Positions 49,628 through 58,636 of a stretch of DNA of 64,000 bases are shown here, piece by piece. The translations under genes were made by a program, and so were the position numbers. The DNA is from Halomonas gemina (GTDB lineage Bacteria; Pseudomonadota; Gammaproteobacteria; Pseudomonadales; Halomonadaceae). The notes under the pieces are model-generated. The model was not told the origin of the DNA and did not search any database. It saw only the letters and a list, made by a program, of their open reading frames with translations. Within the stretch, counting starts at the first letter, position 1. Every line of letters begins with the position of its first letter. The stretch is taken from positions 1 to 64,000 of the forward strand of contig NZ_JAMJPK010000007.1 in the NCBI RefSeq assembly GCF_023554995.1. Reading direction: 5' to 3'.

Positions 49628-50011
49628 CTAGCGGCGCGAGAGCAGCGTATCGCCCACCAGAATCGCCGTCGCGACGATATTCGCGACCAGCGCTCCCGTG
49701 GCGATCGAGACGATATCGGCCATGTCCCCGGGCCCCGGTCCGCCCCCGCCAACGGGATCCGCGACGATCCAGACGACGCGCGCCGTGATCAGCAGAAGGC
49801 CGGCAACCAGGCCGGACGCCAGCAGCAACGCCCCAGTCTGCGAGCGATCCCCCAGTTTCAGGCCGATCGCGACCAGGTTGGCGATGATGGTGAGCGTGAG
49901 AATCCAGACATTGTGGTGGGCCGGGGACTCGACGCCACCCACGACGAACGCGTAATTGAGGCTCAGGGTAAGGATGATGAAAAAGCCGAAGACGACGCGT
50001 TCGAGATTCAT
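49628..50011 (-). CDS. small four-helix membrane protein (possibly DUF6394)
   Basis: 127 aa with four hydrophobic segments (VVFGFFIILTLSLNYAFVVGG, ILTLTIIANLVAIGL, GALLLASGLVAGLLLIT, ATGALVANIVATAILVGD) and conserved-looking polar residues between. It precedes the K+ channel gene by 66 bp on the same strand, so it may be an accessory subunit. Family name is from memory and uncertain. Confidence 0.6.
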   Translation of the reverse strand: MNLERVVFGFFIILTLSLNYAFVVGGVESPAHHNVWILTLTIIANLVAIGLKLGDRSQTGALLLASGLVAGLLLITARVVWIVADPVGGGGPGPGDMADIVSIATGALVANIVATAILVGDTLLSRR

Positions 50012-50310
50012 GGTCCTGCTCCTGGCCGTGACGCGCCGTCAGTATAGGCATGAGCCTGCGGTGATCGCGAACGCCATCGCCGTGATGGGCTCGGGCAGCG
50101 GCCGGCACCCGGCGTCTCCCGGGCTCGCCGCGCGCTCGACCTCGTGCTTCGCCACACCCTGGAAGCCGTGAAGCCCTGACACCTGTTGTCACCCCGAGAT
50201 TCAAGAACACTGTTCACAAAATAGGGAAACTGGACTTTAATATTGGGCAGGAAGACCCGATATCTGTAACAATGATCTTATAACGTTCTGATTCATCGTG
50301 AGGCCCGGTG

Positions 50311-50994
50311 ATGGCACGCCCCCTCTGCCTGCTCTTCGATTGCGACGGTACCCTGGTCGACAGCGAGCCACTGCTCGCCGACGAGATGTCGTCCAGCCTG
50401 ACCGACGCCGGCCTGCCCTTCCAGGCCAGCGACTACATGGGAGAGTTCCGCGGGGCCCGCTTTCGCCACATCGTCGCCGAACTGGAGCAGCGCCACGGCA
50501 GCGTAGACCCGGCCCGGCTCGACACCCTCGAGTGCCGCATGCGCGCCAACCTTAACCGGCGCCTGGCCAGCGAGCTGATCGCCATCGAAGGCGCCACCCA
50601 GGCCCTGGCCGCCCTCGCAGGCCACCCCATGGGGGTGGTCTCCAATGGCCCGGAGAACAAGATCCGTACCTCGCTTGCGGCCACCGGGCTCGCCGAGGTA
50701 TTCGGTAATCGCCTGTTCAGTGCCTACACGGCCAACTGCTGGAAGCCCGACCCCTGCCTGTTCCGCCATGCCGCCAGCCTGATGGGCTTCGCCCCCGAGG
50801 AGTGCGTGGTCATCGACGATGCCCTGGTGGGTGTCAGGGGTGCCCTGGCCGCCGGCATGACGGTGATCCACCTCAACCGCTTCCCCGACGTCGAGGAGAC
50901 GCCGGCGGGCGCCATCATGATCAGCAACATGTTCCAGCTGCCCACGGTGATCGGCCACCTGGAGAGTAGCCGCGCCCTGGCCGCCCACGCCTGA
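50311..50994 (+). CDS. HAD-superfamily phosphatase (YieH-like)
   Basis: 227 aa. HAD motif I FDCDGTLVDSE, motif II VVSNGP, motif III Lys in CWKPDP, motif IV VVIDDALVG. The closest family I recognise is YieH (6-phosphogluconate/PLP phosphatase) in subgroup IA. ATG at 50311 with GAGG seven bases upstream. The 299-bp gap before it is AT-rich near 50200-50290 (promoter likely there) and otherwise holds nothing recognised. Confidence 0.82.
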   Translation: MARPLCLLFDCDGTLVDSEPLLADEMSSSLTDAGLPFQASDYMGEFRGARFRHIVAELEQRHGSVDPARLDTLECRMRANLNRRLASELIAIEGATQALAALAGHPMGVVSNGPENKIRTSLAATGLAEVFGNRLFSAYTANCWKPDPCLFRHAASLMGFAPEECVVIDDALVGVRGALAAGMTVIHLNRFPDVEETPAGAIMISNMFQLPTVIGHLESSRALAAHA

Positions 50995-51103
50995 TATCCA
51001 CACCCTTCCCGCCAGACCGCCTGTGGACAGCGTCTTCACGGATGCAGAGCGCCGACGGCAGGGCTATCATCGCCCGGACACTCTCGACCGTGAGGAGGCC
51101 GAC

Positions 51104-51478
51104 ATGGCATCCCTGAAGGAACAGCTCGGCGGCCTGGTCTACTCCACCGAACATGGCGATACCTGCCCGGAGTGCCGCCGCCCCCTGGCCGAGTGCGACT
51201 GCGACGAGCGGGCCGAGCAGGCCCGCCTGGCCGACCTGGACGGCATCGTGCGCATCCGCCGTGAGACCAGCGGCCGCAAGGGCAAGGGCGTGACCACCAT
51301 CGAGGGCATCCCGCTGCCCGCCGGCGAGCTCAAGGCCCTGGCCAAGGCACTCAAGAAGCGCTGCGGCACCGGCGGGGCGGTAAAGGAGGGCATCGTCGAG
51401 ATCCAGGGCGACCACCGCGAGCTGCTCAAGGGCGAGCTCGAGAAGCGCGGCTACCAGGTCAGGCTGGCCGGCGGCTGA
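51104..51478 (+). CDS. yciH: SUI1/YciH translation factor homologue
   Basis: 124 aa. N-terminal zinc-like CPECRRPLAECDC followed by the SUI1 domain (RRETSGRKGKGVTTIEGIPL, GTGGAVKEGIVEIQGDHRE). Homologue of eIF1. Bacterial YciH influences initiation fidelity under stress. ATG at 51104 with AGGAGG upstream. Overlaps the convergent sir2 gene by 20 bp. Confidence 0.92.
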   Translation: MASLKEQLGGLVYSTEHGDTCPECRRPLAECDCDERAEQARLADLDGIVRIRRETSGRKGKGVTTIEGIPLPAGELKALAKALKKRCGTGGAVKEGIVEIQGDHRELLKGELEKRGYQVRLAGG

Positions 51479-52340
51479 TCCCTCGGGGCGAGGCATCCTC
51501 CAGCATCTCGCACAGCGCAGCCAGGGCCTCGGCGGGGGCCTGGACCTTCAGCGCGTAGAGATCATCGGCCCGGGTGCGGCCGAGGTTGAGACAGGCGATG
51601 GGCTGGCCCTCCCGGGCCGCCGCCCGGGCGAAGCGGAAGCCTGAGAAGACCATCAGCGAGGAGCCCACTACCAGCAGGGCATCGCTCTCGGCCTGCAGGG
51701 CGAAGGCGGCCTCCACGGTGGCGCGCGGCACGCTGTCGCCGAAGAACACCACGTCGGGCTTGTAGATGCCGTCGCCGCAGCGCGTGCAGCCCGGCACCCG
51801 GAACCCCGAGAAGTCGGCCTCCAGGTCGGCATCGCCGTCCGGGCCCGCCCGGGCACCGGCCTCCCGCCAGAGCGGATTGCGGTCGGCCAGCTCGGCATGC
51901 AGGTCATGGCGCATGCGCCGGGCACCGCAGCCCATGCAGCGCACCCTGTCGGCACGCCCGTGGAGGTCGATCACCCGCCGCGAGCCGGCCCGCTGGTGCA
52001 GGCCATCGACATTCTGGGTGATCACCCCGCCGACATGGCCCAGCGCCTCGAGCCGCGCCAGGGCCTGATGCGCCGCATTGGGCGTCGCGTCCTGCAGGGC
52101 ACGAAAGCCCACCAGGGCCCGTGCCCAGTAGCGCTGGCGCGCCGCATGGCTGGCCATGAACACCTGGTGCTGCATGGGCGGCGGGCGCTTCCAGTCGCCG
52201 CGGTCGTCGCGATAGTCGGGGATGCCGCTGGCGGTGCTGATGCCGGCGCCGGTGAGCACCGCCAGCCGCGGGTGCCGCGCGACGAAGTCGGCGAGCGCCT
52301 CGAGGTCATGGGTCTGTGTCGCTGCTGTTGCCTGTCTCAC
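51459..52340 (-). CDS. Sir2-family NAD-dependent protein deacetylase
   Basis: 293 aa. NAD site VLTGAGISTASGIPDYRD, catalytic His in TQNVDGLHQRAGS and DLHGRADRVRC, and a zinc finger CMGCG...CTRCGD, plus VVGSSLMVFSGFR. Removes acyl groups from lysines using NAD+. I prefer the GTG at 52340 because GAGGAGG lies just upstream. The ATG at 52361 would add seven residues and has a poorer SD. Confidence 0.9.
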   Translation of the reverse strand: MRQATAATQTHDLEALADFVARHPRLAVLTGAGISTASGIPDYRDDRGDWKRPPPMQHQVFMASHAARQRYWARALVGFRALQDATPNAAHQALARLEALGHVGGVITQNVDGLHQRAGSRRVIDLHGRADRVRCMGCGARRMRHDLHAELADRNPLWREAGARAGPDGDADLEADFSGFRVPGCTRCGDGIYKPDVVFFGDSVPRATVEAAFALQAESDALLVVGSSLMVFSGFRFARAAAREGQPIACLNLGRTRADDLYALKVQAPAEALAALCEMLEDASPRGISRRPA

Positions 52341-52455
52341 GCCTGCCTCCTCATGCCCCATCGTTCATCCCTCGCCCGTCACGCCGAAAGAGCATGGCCC
52401 CGCGAGGGCTAGGTTGTCTAGAATGGACGCTCCCCCCTCAGGGCAAGGAATCCCG

Positions 52456-53367
52456 ATGGCCTGGCTGGAATACCTGCTCCCGCTGATCTTCCTCTTCCCG
52501 CTGGCGGCCACCGCGGTGATCGTGGTGGCGCTGCGCAACCTGCATGATGCCCGGGTACGCTCGCCCTTCGACGCCCATCCGCTGCGCGAGCCCGGCCAGG
52601 CCCTGCGCGACCGCCTTGACCGCGCCTTCGCCGGCCTCTTCCTCGATGGCGCCCTGGGCCCCATCGTCACCCTGGCGCCACTGGTCTACGGCATGGGCCG
52701 CATGCTCTTCTCCAGCGAGCAGGACTGGATCGAGTGGGCGCTCTACGGGGCGCTCTGCACCCTGCTGGCACTGGTGTTCTGCTTCCTGCTGATCCGCGAC
52801 TTCCAGCGCATCCGCCGGCTGAAGCTGGGACTGGCCTGTGAACTCGCCGTGGGCCAGGAGCTCGAGCGGCTGATCCGTCCCGAGGCGCATCCCTACTTCG
52901 TCTTCCACGACGTGCCCGGCGATGGCTATACCATCGACCATGTGGCGGTTACCCCCCACGGCATCTTCGCGGTCGAGACCCGCGCCCGCACCCCCGCCAT
53001 CACCCCCGGCGGCCGCGAGGTCAACCTGGTCGCCGTGGAACCGGACCGCCTGCGCTTCCCGGGCTGGAGCGAGCGTCGCCCGCTGCGCAAGACCCGCCAG
53101 GCCACGCGCTGGCTGACCGGCTGGCTCGAGCACCAGGTGGGCGGCCCGGTACCGGTCAAGGGCGTGCTGGCCCTGCCCGGCTGGGAGATCGACAACAGCC
53201 AGGCACCGGACGACCTGCTGGTGGTGGGTGGCGTCGACCTGGCCAGGCGGCTCACCGCGACCCGGCTGGGCGAGGTCGACGACGCCACCCACGACGCCGT
53301 GATCATCGCCCTGCGCCATCGCGCCAGCCTGCTGGACCTGCCGCCCCTGGAGGGCCCCTCGGTCTGA
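52456..53367 (+). CDS. NERD-domain membrane protein
   Basis: 303 aa. Two or three N-terminal transmembrane helices, then a NERD domain from about residue 130 (LACELAVGQELERLIRPEAHPYFVFHDVP, YTIDHVAVTPHGIFAVETRAR), a predicted nuclease-related fold with Asp/Glu of the type IDH...E-x-K partly changed (VETRAR). Function unknown. ATG at 52456 with AAGGA upstream. Tail to tail with the RNase I gene, no gap. Confidence 0.75.
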   Translation: MAWLEYLLPLIFLFPLAATAVIVVALRNLHDARVRSPFDAHPLREPGQALRDRLDRAFAGLFLDGALGPIVTLAPLVYGMGRMLFSSEQDWIEWALYGALCTLLALVFCFLLIRDFQRIRRLKLGLACELAVGQELERLIRPEAHPYFVFHDVPGDGYTIDHVAVTPHGIFAVETRARTPAITPGGREVNLVAVEPDRLRFPGWSERRPLRKTRQATRWLTGWLEHQVGGPVPVKGVLALPGWEIDNSQAPDDLLVVGGVDLARRLTATRLGEVDDATHDAVIIALRHRASLLDLPPLEGPSV

Positions 53368-54162
53368 TCAGTCGAAGGTGGCGATGCGCACCCGGGTCGC
53401 GCAGCGGCCACGGTCCTGGCGCACCAGGCCCTCCGCCGCCGGGAAGGCCGCCAGGCGAGCGGCATCGATGCCGATGCGCACCTCGGTGAGCAGGCGATTG
53501 CCGCGCCCGCGGCACTCCAGGCGCAGCGCGCGCCCCGTGCCCTCGCCGAAGGCCGCCTCGAAGGCATTGATCAGCGCGTTGCGGCCCACCTCGCCGCCCT
53601 GGTTGAGGGTCACGAAGGCCGCGAAGGCACTGGCGTTGACCGTCTCCAGCAGCGCCACCGAGGCCGCGAAGTACGCCGCCTCGGGCAACGCCAGGCAGGC
53701 GGCGTGCTTGGCATACTGGTAGCGGTCCAGGCAGCTGGCGCGCCCCGGCATGGCGGCATCCAGCGCCTCCCCCAGTGCCGCCGGCAGCTCGAGGGGCGAG
53801 TGGGCACGGCACAAGCTGCCGTCGGGCCGCGGCGTCTCGAGAAAGCACCCTTCCCGCCACCAGCGGCGCCGGTCGATGCCCCGCGTGGCGAAGCGCTCGG
53901 GCAGCGAGGGCCACAGGCCGTGCAGCACGAAGCCCTGCTCCGTCCCGTCGCGCAGGTCCGGTTCACGGCACTCCCGGGGCGGGCGCGAGCGGCTCGCGCA
54001 GAAGCCGGGATGCCAGGTCAGCGCCAGGGTGTAGTGGTCGAAGCCCTCCCGCTCGAGCGTCTCGAGGGGCCCCTCGGCCAGCGACGGCAAGGCCGCCAGC
54101 AGCAGCGCCAGGCCCAGCAGCGCACTCCGCCAGCCGGCCGCGGCGGCCCATGGCAGCGCCAT
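53368..54162 (-). CDS. rna: RNase I (T2 family) homologue with altered active site
   Basis: 264 aa with signal peptide (GWRSALLGLALLLAALPSLA). CAS I is intact (FVLHGLWPSLPERFATRGID), but CAS II, which in E. coli RNase I is LERYEYAKHGAC, reads LDRYQYAKHAAC, so the catalytic Glu is Gln. ATG at 54162, 1 nt after the dgt stop. Periplasmic RNase by descent. Activity uncertain. Confidence 0.85.
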   Translation of the reverse strand: MALPWAAAAGWRSALLGLALLLAALPSLAEGPLETLEREGFDHYTLALTWHPGFCASRSRPPRECREPDLRDGTEQGFVLHGLWPSLPERFATRGIDRRRWWREGCFLETPRPDGSLCRAHSPLELPAALGEALDAAMPGRASCLDRYQYAKHAACLALPEAAYFAASVALLETVNASAFAAFVTLNQGGEVGRNALINAFEAAFGEGTGRALRLECRGRGNRLLTEVRIGIDAARLAAFPAAEGLVRQDRGRCATRVRIATFD

Positions 54163-54163
54163 C

Positions 54164-55513
54164 TCAGTCGCCCCGCAGCCGGCCACCCATCTCCTGGGCC
54201 AGGTCCACGGCATAGTGGTCGGTCATGCCGCCGATGAAGTCGAGCATGCGCCGGTAGCTGTCGTAGAGGCTCCAGGAGGGGCGCGGGGTGTTCTCGCCGA
54301 TCAGCGCCAGCACCCGCTGGTGCTTGAAGGTGGAGCGCCCGTGGTGGTGCAGCTCATGGGCCGCCCCGATAAAGGCCTCCAGAAGAATCCCCAACGTCGT
54401 ATAAGCGCCAATTTCCAGCTTGGCCTTGCGCTCGTTCTGGAAGATCCGCTCGCGGGCCAGCTGCTTGGCCGCCTTCACCCCCCAGCCCAGGTCGGGGTGG
54501 CAGAGCTCCAGCAGGTCGTCCTTGAGGCGCCCGCTCAGCAGCTCCGCCTCGTGCTGCACGAACACCGCGCCCACGTCGTTGACCGCCCGCTCCATGGCCG
54601 CGCCGCGCAGGGCGGCGATGCGCCGCCGCTGGGAGACCCCGTGGCGCTGCATGGTGGCATAGTCGGCGGGTTCGCCACCGGCGATCTGGATCAGGATCCC
54701 GGCCACCTCGTCAAAGCGCAGGATGCCCATCTCCAGGCCATCCTCCAGGTCGAGCAGCGCGTAGCAGATGTCGTCGGCGGCCTCCACCAGCCAGGCCAGC
54801 GGGTGGCGGCACCAGCGCCCTTCGCCGCGGGGCAGCAGGCCCAGCCGCTCGGCCACCTCGGCGAGCAGCTCGCGCTCGCTCTGGTAGCAGCCGAACTTGC
54901 CGGCCACCCCGCCGTGCTCCACGGTCCAGGGGTACTTGAGCAGGGTGCCGAGCGTGGCCGTGGTCAGGCGCATGCCGCCGCGGAACTGGTTGTACTCCAC
55001 CTGGGTGACGATGCGAAAGCCCTGGGCGTTGCCCTCGTAGGTCAGCAGGTCCTCGCGCTCGAGCTCGGTGAGCCCCTCGAGCAGGCCGCCGCCATCGGCC
55101 GCGGCGCGGGCGAACCAGTCGCGGATGGCGTACTCGCCGGCATGGCCGAAGGGCGGGTTGCCGATGTCGTGGCCCAGGCAGGCGGCCTGCACGATCACCC
55201 CCAGGTCCGCCGGGGTGATCCAGTCGGGCAGGCGGCCGCTCAGCCGCTCGCCGACGATCATTCCCAGCGAGCGCCCCACGCAGCCCACCTCCAGGGAGTG
55301 GGTCAAGCGGGTGTGGATATGGTCGTTGTCGGTCAGCGGGTGCACCTGGGTCTTGCGCCCCAGGCGCCGGAAGGAGCCGGCGAAGACGATGCGGTCGTGG
55401 TCCTTGTGGAAGGGGCTGCGGCCGATCTCGTCGCGGCCGCCGCCGGGGCGCTCGTCGCGCCGGTCGTGCAGGCGACCCGGGTCGAGCAGCCGCTCCCAGC
55501 TCATCTGCGTCAT
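54164..55513 (-). CDS. dgt: dGTP triphosphohydrolase (HD domain)
   Basis: 449 aa. HD metal residues in RLTHSLEVG and ACLGHDIGNPPFGHAGE, start region RDEIGRSPFHKDHDRIVFAGSFRRLGRKTQV typical of Dgt. Hydrolyses dGTP (or other dNTPs) to nucleoside and triphosphate. Start ATG at 55513 with AAGGAGA eight bases upstream. 64 bp downstream of tctA. Confidence 0.93.
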   Translation of the reverse strand: MTQMSWERLLDPGRLHDRRDERPGGGRDEIGRSPFHKDHDRIVFAGSFRRLGRKTQVHPLTDNDHIHTRLTHSLEVGCVGRSLGMIVGERLSGRLPDWITPADLGVIVQAACLGHDIGNPPFGHAGEYAIRDWFARAAADGGGLLEGLTELEREDLLTYEGNAQGFRIVTQVEYNQFRGGMRLTTATLGTLLKYPWTVEHGGVAGKFGCYQSERELLAEVAERLGLLPRGEGRWCRHPLAWLVEAADDICYALLDLEDGLEMGILRFDEVAGILIQIAGGEPADYATMQRHGVSQRRRIAALRGAAMERAVNDVGAVFVQHEAELLSGRLKDDLLELCHPDLGWGVKAAKQLARERIFQNERKAKLEIGAYTTLGILLEAFIGAAHELHHHGRSTFKHQRVLALIGENTPRPSWSLYDSYRRMLDFIGGMTDHYAVDLAQEMGGRLRGD

Positions 55514-55577
55514 GGGCGTTCTCTCCTTGGATGGCCCATTCTGGCAGCCCCGGGCGCCGGCGCCCAGTCTTGCAGGC

Positions 55578-57074
55578 CTACTGCAGGCGCCCTCGTATCA
55601 GCCAGGCGTAGGCCAGGCCGGCGACGATCAGGATGACGGCGAACAGGTAGATGCCCACCGAGATGCCGCTGTTCCACAGGATGCTCCAGTCACCGCCGGA
55701 GATCGACATGGCGCGACGCAGGTTGAACTCCATCTGTCCGCCCAGCAGCAGGCCCAGCACCACCGGCACCGTGGGGATCTCCAGCTTGCGCAGCGCATAG
55801 CCCAGCACCCCGAAGCCCAGCATCATGTAGAGATCGAAGGCGCTGTTGTTGAGCGAATAGACGCCGACGAAGGCCACCATCACCACCATCGGCATCAGGA
55901 ACCAGCCCGGCGCCTGCAGCACCTTAGCGAACAGGCTCACCAGCGGCACGTTAAGCACCAGCAGCACGAAGTTGCCGATCACCAGCGCCGCCACCAGCCC
56001 CCACACCATCTCCGGCTGCTGCTCGAAGAGCAGCGGCCCCGGGGTGATGTTCATCGACAGCAGCAGTGCCAGCAGGATTGCCGTGGTGCCGCTGCCGGGG
56101 ATGCCCAGCGACAGCATGGGGATCAGCGCCCCGCCGGCGGCGGCGTTGTTGCCGGCCTCGGGCGCCGCCACGCCGCGCGGGTCACCCTGGCCGAAGCGGC
56201 CGTTGCGCCCTACCCAGCGCTTCTCAAGCATGTAGGCGAGGAAGCTGCCCAGCGCCGCGCCGGCCCCGGGCAGCACCCCGGCCACGAAGCCGATCAGCGA
56301 GCCGCGGGCGATGGTCGGCGCGCAGCGGCCGGCGGAGCGCACGCCGGGCATCGCCGAGCCCAGCGTCAGGGTCGGACGACTGGTGCCGCGGATGTCCTCC
56401 AGGTAGATCAGGCACTCCGAGATGGCGAACAGCCCCACCAGGGCGACGATGAAGTCGATGCCGTCGTAGAGCTCGTAGAGTCCGAAGGTGTAGCGCGGCA
56501 CCCCGCTGACCGCATCGATGCCGACGCTGCCCAGCAGCAGCCCCAGGAAGGCGGCGATGAAGCTCTTGACCAGGCTGCCGCCGGTCACCCCGCCGATGGT
56601 GGCGAAGGCCAGCACGAAGAGCGCGAAGTACTCCGCCGGGCCGAAGCGGATGGCGAACTGCACCAGCAGGGGGGCGAACAGCGCCAGTCCCAGGGTCGCC
56701 ACCCCGGCGCCGACGAAGGAGGCCACCGCGGAGAGCCCCAGCGCCTCGCCGCCACGTCCCTGCAGCGCCATCGGGTAACCGTCCAGGGTGGTCATCATGG
56801 CCGGCTCGTCGCCGGGGATGTTGAGCACGATGGAGCTGATGCGCCCGCCATACATGCAGCCGTAGTAGACGCTGACCAGCAGGATCAGCGCCCCCGTGGC
56901 CGGCAGGCTGAAGTTGAAGGAGAGCGGGATCATCAGCGCCACGCCGTTGACCGGCCCCAGGCCGGGCAGCGCACCAATCAAGGTGCCGATGACGCAGCCG
57001 ATGAACGCCAGCAAGAGATTCTGGGGCTCCAGGGCCACGGCAAAGCCCTGGGCAAGGAAGGCGAGGATATCCAT
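55578..57074 (-). CDS. tctA: tripartite tricarboxylate transporter permease TctA
   Basis: 498 aa, about 12 transmembrane helices. Signature GALPGLGPVNGVALMIPLSF near residue 40 and ESNAAAAG-like EAGNNAAAGGALIPMLSLGIPGS near 320 are diagnostic. Large membrane component of the TTT system. Last gene of the hmgL-caiB-tctC-tctB-tctA run. Confidence 0.93.
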   Translation of the reverse strand: MDILAFLAQGFAVALEPQNLLLAFIGCVIGTLIGALPGLGPVNGVALMIPLSFNFSLPATGALILLVSVYYGCMYGGRISSIVLNIPGDEPAMMTTLDGYPMALQGRGGEALGLSAVASFVGAGVATLGLALFAPLLVQFAIRFGPAEYFALFVLAFATIGGVTGGSLVKSFIAAFLGLLLGSVGIDAVSGVPRYTFGLYELYDGIDFIVALVGLFAISECLIYLEDIRGTSRPTLTLGSAMPGVRSAGRCAPTIARGSLIGFVAGVLPGAGAALGSFLAYMLEKRWVGRNGRFGQGDPRGVAAPEAGNNAAAGGALIPMLSLGIPGSGTTAILLALLLSMNITPGPLLFEQQPEMVWGLVAALVIGNFVLLVLNVPLVSLFAKVLQAPGWFLMPMVVMVAFVGVYSLNNSAFDLYMMLGFGVLGYALRKLEIPTVPVVLGLLLGGQMEFNLRRAMSISGGDWSILWNSGISVGIYLFAVILIVAGLAYAWLIRGRLQ

Positions 57075-57083
57075 GTCGCGGCG

Positions 57084-57560
57084 CTACCAGTCCAGGCCCG
57101 GCATGTCGGGAAGCGGAATACCGAGGGCGAATTCGAACAGCGCGTAGAGGGCCAGGGCGAGCACGGCGCCGCTGGCCAGGGCGGGCTTCCAGGCGGCCCC
57201 GAACAGGCGGATCAGCAGCACCACCGTCACCAGGGAGGCCGGCAGGAAACCCAGCGGCTTGACCAGACCGGCGTAGCTGGCCAGCACCAGCAGGGTCAGC
57301 GCCTGGCGTAGCAGGGCGGCGCGCCCCGGCCAGCGCTGGTTGAAGCCGGGACGCAGGACAAGCAGCAGCGACAGCGCCGCCAGGGGGAGGCTGATCAGGC
57401 GCGGGTATTCTCCGGGCCCGATGGGCTGCATGAAGCCCGACTTCAGGTCATGGGAGAGCCACCAGGCACCCACCGCCAGCACCAGCAGCAGGGCCCCGGC
57501 GATGCGATCGCCGATGACGCCGGGCACGCGCCCGGCGTCGCCCTGCAGGGGCTCACTCAC
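57084..57560 (-). CDS. tctB: tripartite tricarboxylate transporter TctB
   Basis: 158 aa, four transmembrane helices, small membrane subunit of TTT transporters. Overlaps tctC by 4 nt (ATGA) and precedes tctA by 9 nt. Weakly conserved family identified mostly by size, topology and position. Confidence 0.88.
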   Translation of the reverse strand: MSEPLQGDAGRVPGVIGDRIAGALLLVLAVGAWWLSHDLKSGFMQPIGPGEYPRLISLPLAALSLLLVLRPGFNQRWPGRAALLRQALTLLVLASYAGLVKPLGFLPASLVTVVLLIRLFGAAWKPALASGAVLALALYALFEFALGIPLPDMPGLDW

Positions 57561-58552
57561 TGGATGACCCCGATCTCCCGGGAAATGGCCTCCACCTCGT
57601 CGATGGACTTACGGACGAAGGCGTCGAACTCATCGCCGCCGCGCCATAGCGGGACCAGGCCGTTCTGCTGGGCGACCTCCTTCCACTCCTCGCTGTCGTA
57701 GAGCGCCTGGAGGTCCTCCACCATGGCGGCATAGTCCTCGTCGGAGACCTCGCCGCCGGTGTAGAAGCCGCGCCAGTTGTAGCCCGCCACGTCATAGCCC
57801 TGGGAGGCGGCGGTGGGCAGCTCGGCGAAGGGCTCGGGCAGCGGCTCCTCGGAGAGCACCGCCAGCACGCGCACGTCCCCCGACTCGATGAAGCCGGCGA
57901 TCTCCCCCAGGTCGGTGGAGACCACATCCACGTGGCCGCCCATCATCTGGGTCACGGCCGGGCCGCCGCCGTCGAACTGCACCCAGCGCAGGCTACCGAT
58001 CTGGTCGTCTGGCATGCCGGCCGCCTTGGCCAGCATCAGCGCCCGGATATGGTCCCAGCCGCCGGCGCCGCTGGAGCCGGCAACGGCCAGGGCACCGGGA
58101 TCCTCGACCAGGGTATCCAGCAGCTGCTCCAGGCTCTGGTACTCGCTCTCGTCATCGACCAGGATGACGCCCACATCGGTGCCCAGCATGGCCAGCCAGC
58201 GCATGGTATCGGCGCCGCCGGGATACTTGCCCTGGGCGATCTGGGTGACCCCCACGGTGCTGGTGGCGACGATCAGGTCACTGTCGTCGGCGCGGTTGCT
58301 CTCGACGTTGGCGAAGGCCACGGCGCCCACCCCGCCCGGCATATTGGTGACCTGTACCGGGCCGTCCGTCAGCTCCAGGTCGAGCAGCAGCCTGCCCACC
58401 GAGCGGCAGGTGAAGTCCCAGCCGCCGCCGGGATCCGCCGGGGCGATGCACTCGCTGATGGGCAGGGCATGGCCGGGCATGCTGGTGACCAGGCCAAGGC
58501 CCAGCAGGGCCGAGGCGGCAAGCCCCCGGGTAGCGTGCTTCATGGTTGGCAT
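57557..58552 (-). CDS. tctC: tripartite tricarboxylate transporter binding protein TctC (Bug family)
   Basis: 331 aa with a signal peptide (AASALLGLGLVTSMPGHALP). Bug fold: CIAPADPGGGWDFTCRSV and GGVGAVAFANV bind the carboxylate. The neighbouring CoA transferase and lyase suggest a dicarboxylate ligand. ATG at 58552 with GGAGG nine bases upstream. Confidence 0.92.
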   Translation of the reverse strand: MPTMKHATRGLAASALLGLGLVTSMPGHALPISECIAPADPGGGWDFTCRSVGRLLLDLELTDGPVQVTNMPGGVGAVAFANVESNRADDSDLIVATSTVGVTQIAQGKYPGGADTMRWLAMLGTDVGVILVDDESEYQSLEQLLDTLVEDPGALAVAGSSGAGGWDHIRALMLAKAAGMPDDQIGSLRWVQFDGGGPAVTQMMGGHVDVVSTDLGEIAGFIESGDVRVLAVLSEEPLPEPFAELPTAASQGYDVAGYNWRGFYTGGEVSDEDYAAMVEDLQALYDSEEWKEVAQQNGLVPLWRGGDEFDAFVRKSIDEVEAISREIGVIQ

Positions 58553-58598
58553 CTCGTTGATCCTCCGGTTGTTGTTATATCGACGGTTGTCATGGCCA

Positions 58599-58632
58599 CG
58601 GGCCCCACCGGGCCCGGGACCCTCTGCAGGGT
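58599..58632 (-). terminator. intercistronic hairpins between caiB and tctC
   Basis: CGGGCC/GGCCCG (58599-58604, 58611-58616) and ACCCT/AGGGT (58619-58623, 58628-58632) in the 84-bp gap. Possibly attenuation or processing to balance enzyme and transporter levels. Confidence 0.35.
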
Positions 58633-58636
58633 AGGT

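Noticed and set aside
49956..50171. 71-codon plus ORF between the small membrane protein and the HAD gene
   Set aside because: No SD, overlaps the membrane protein gene antisense, and shows no recognisable motif.
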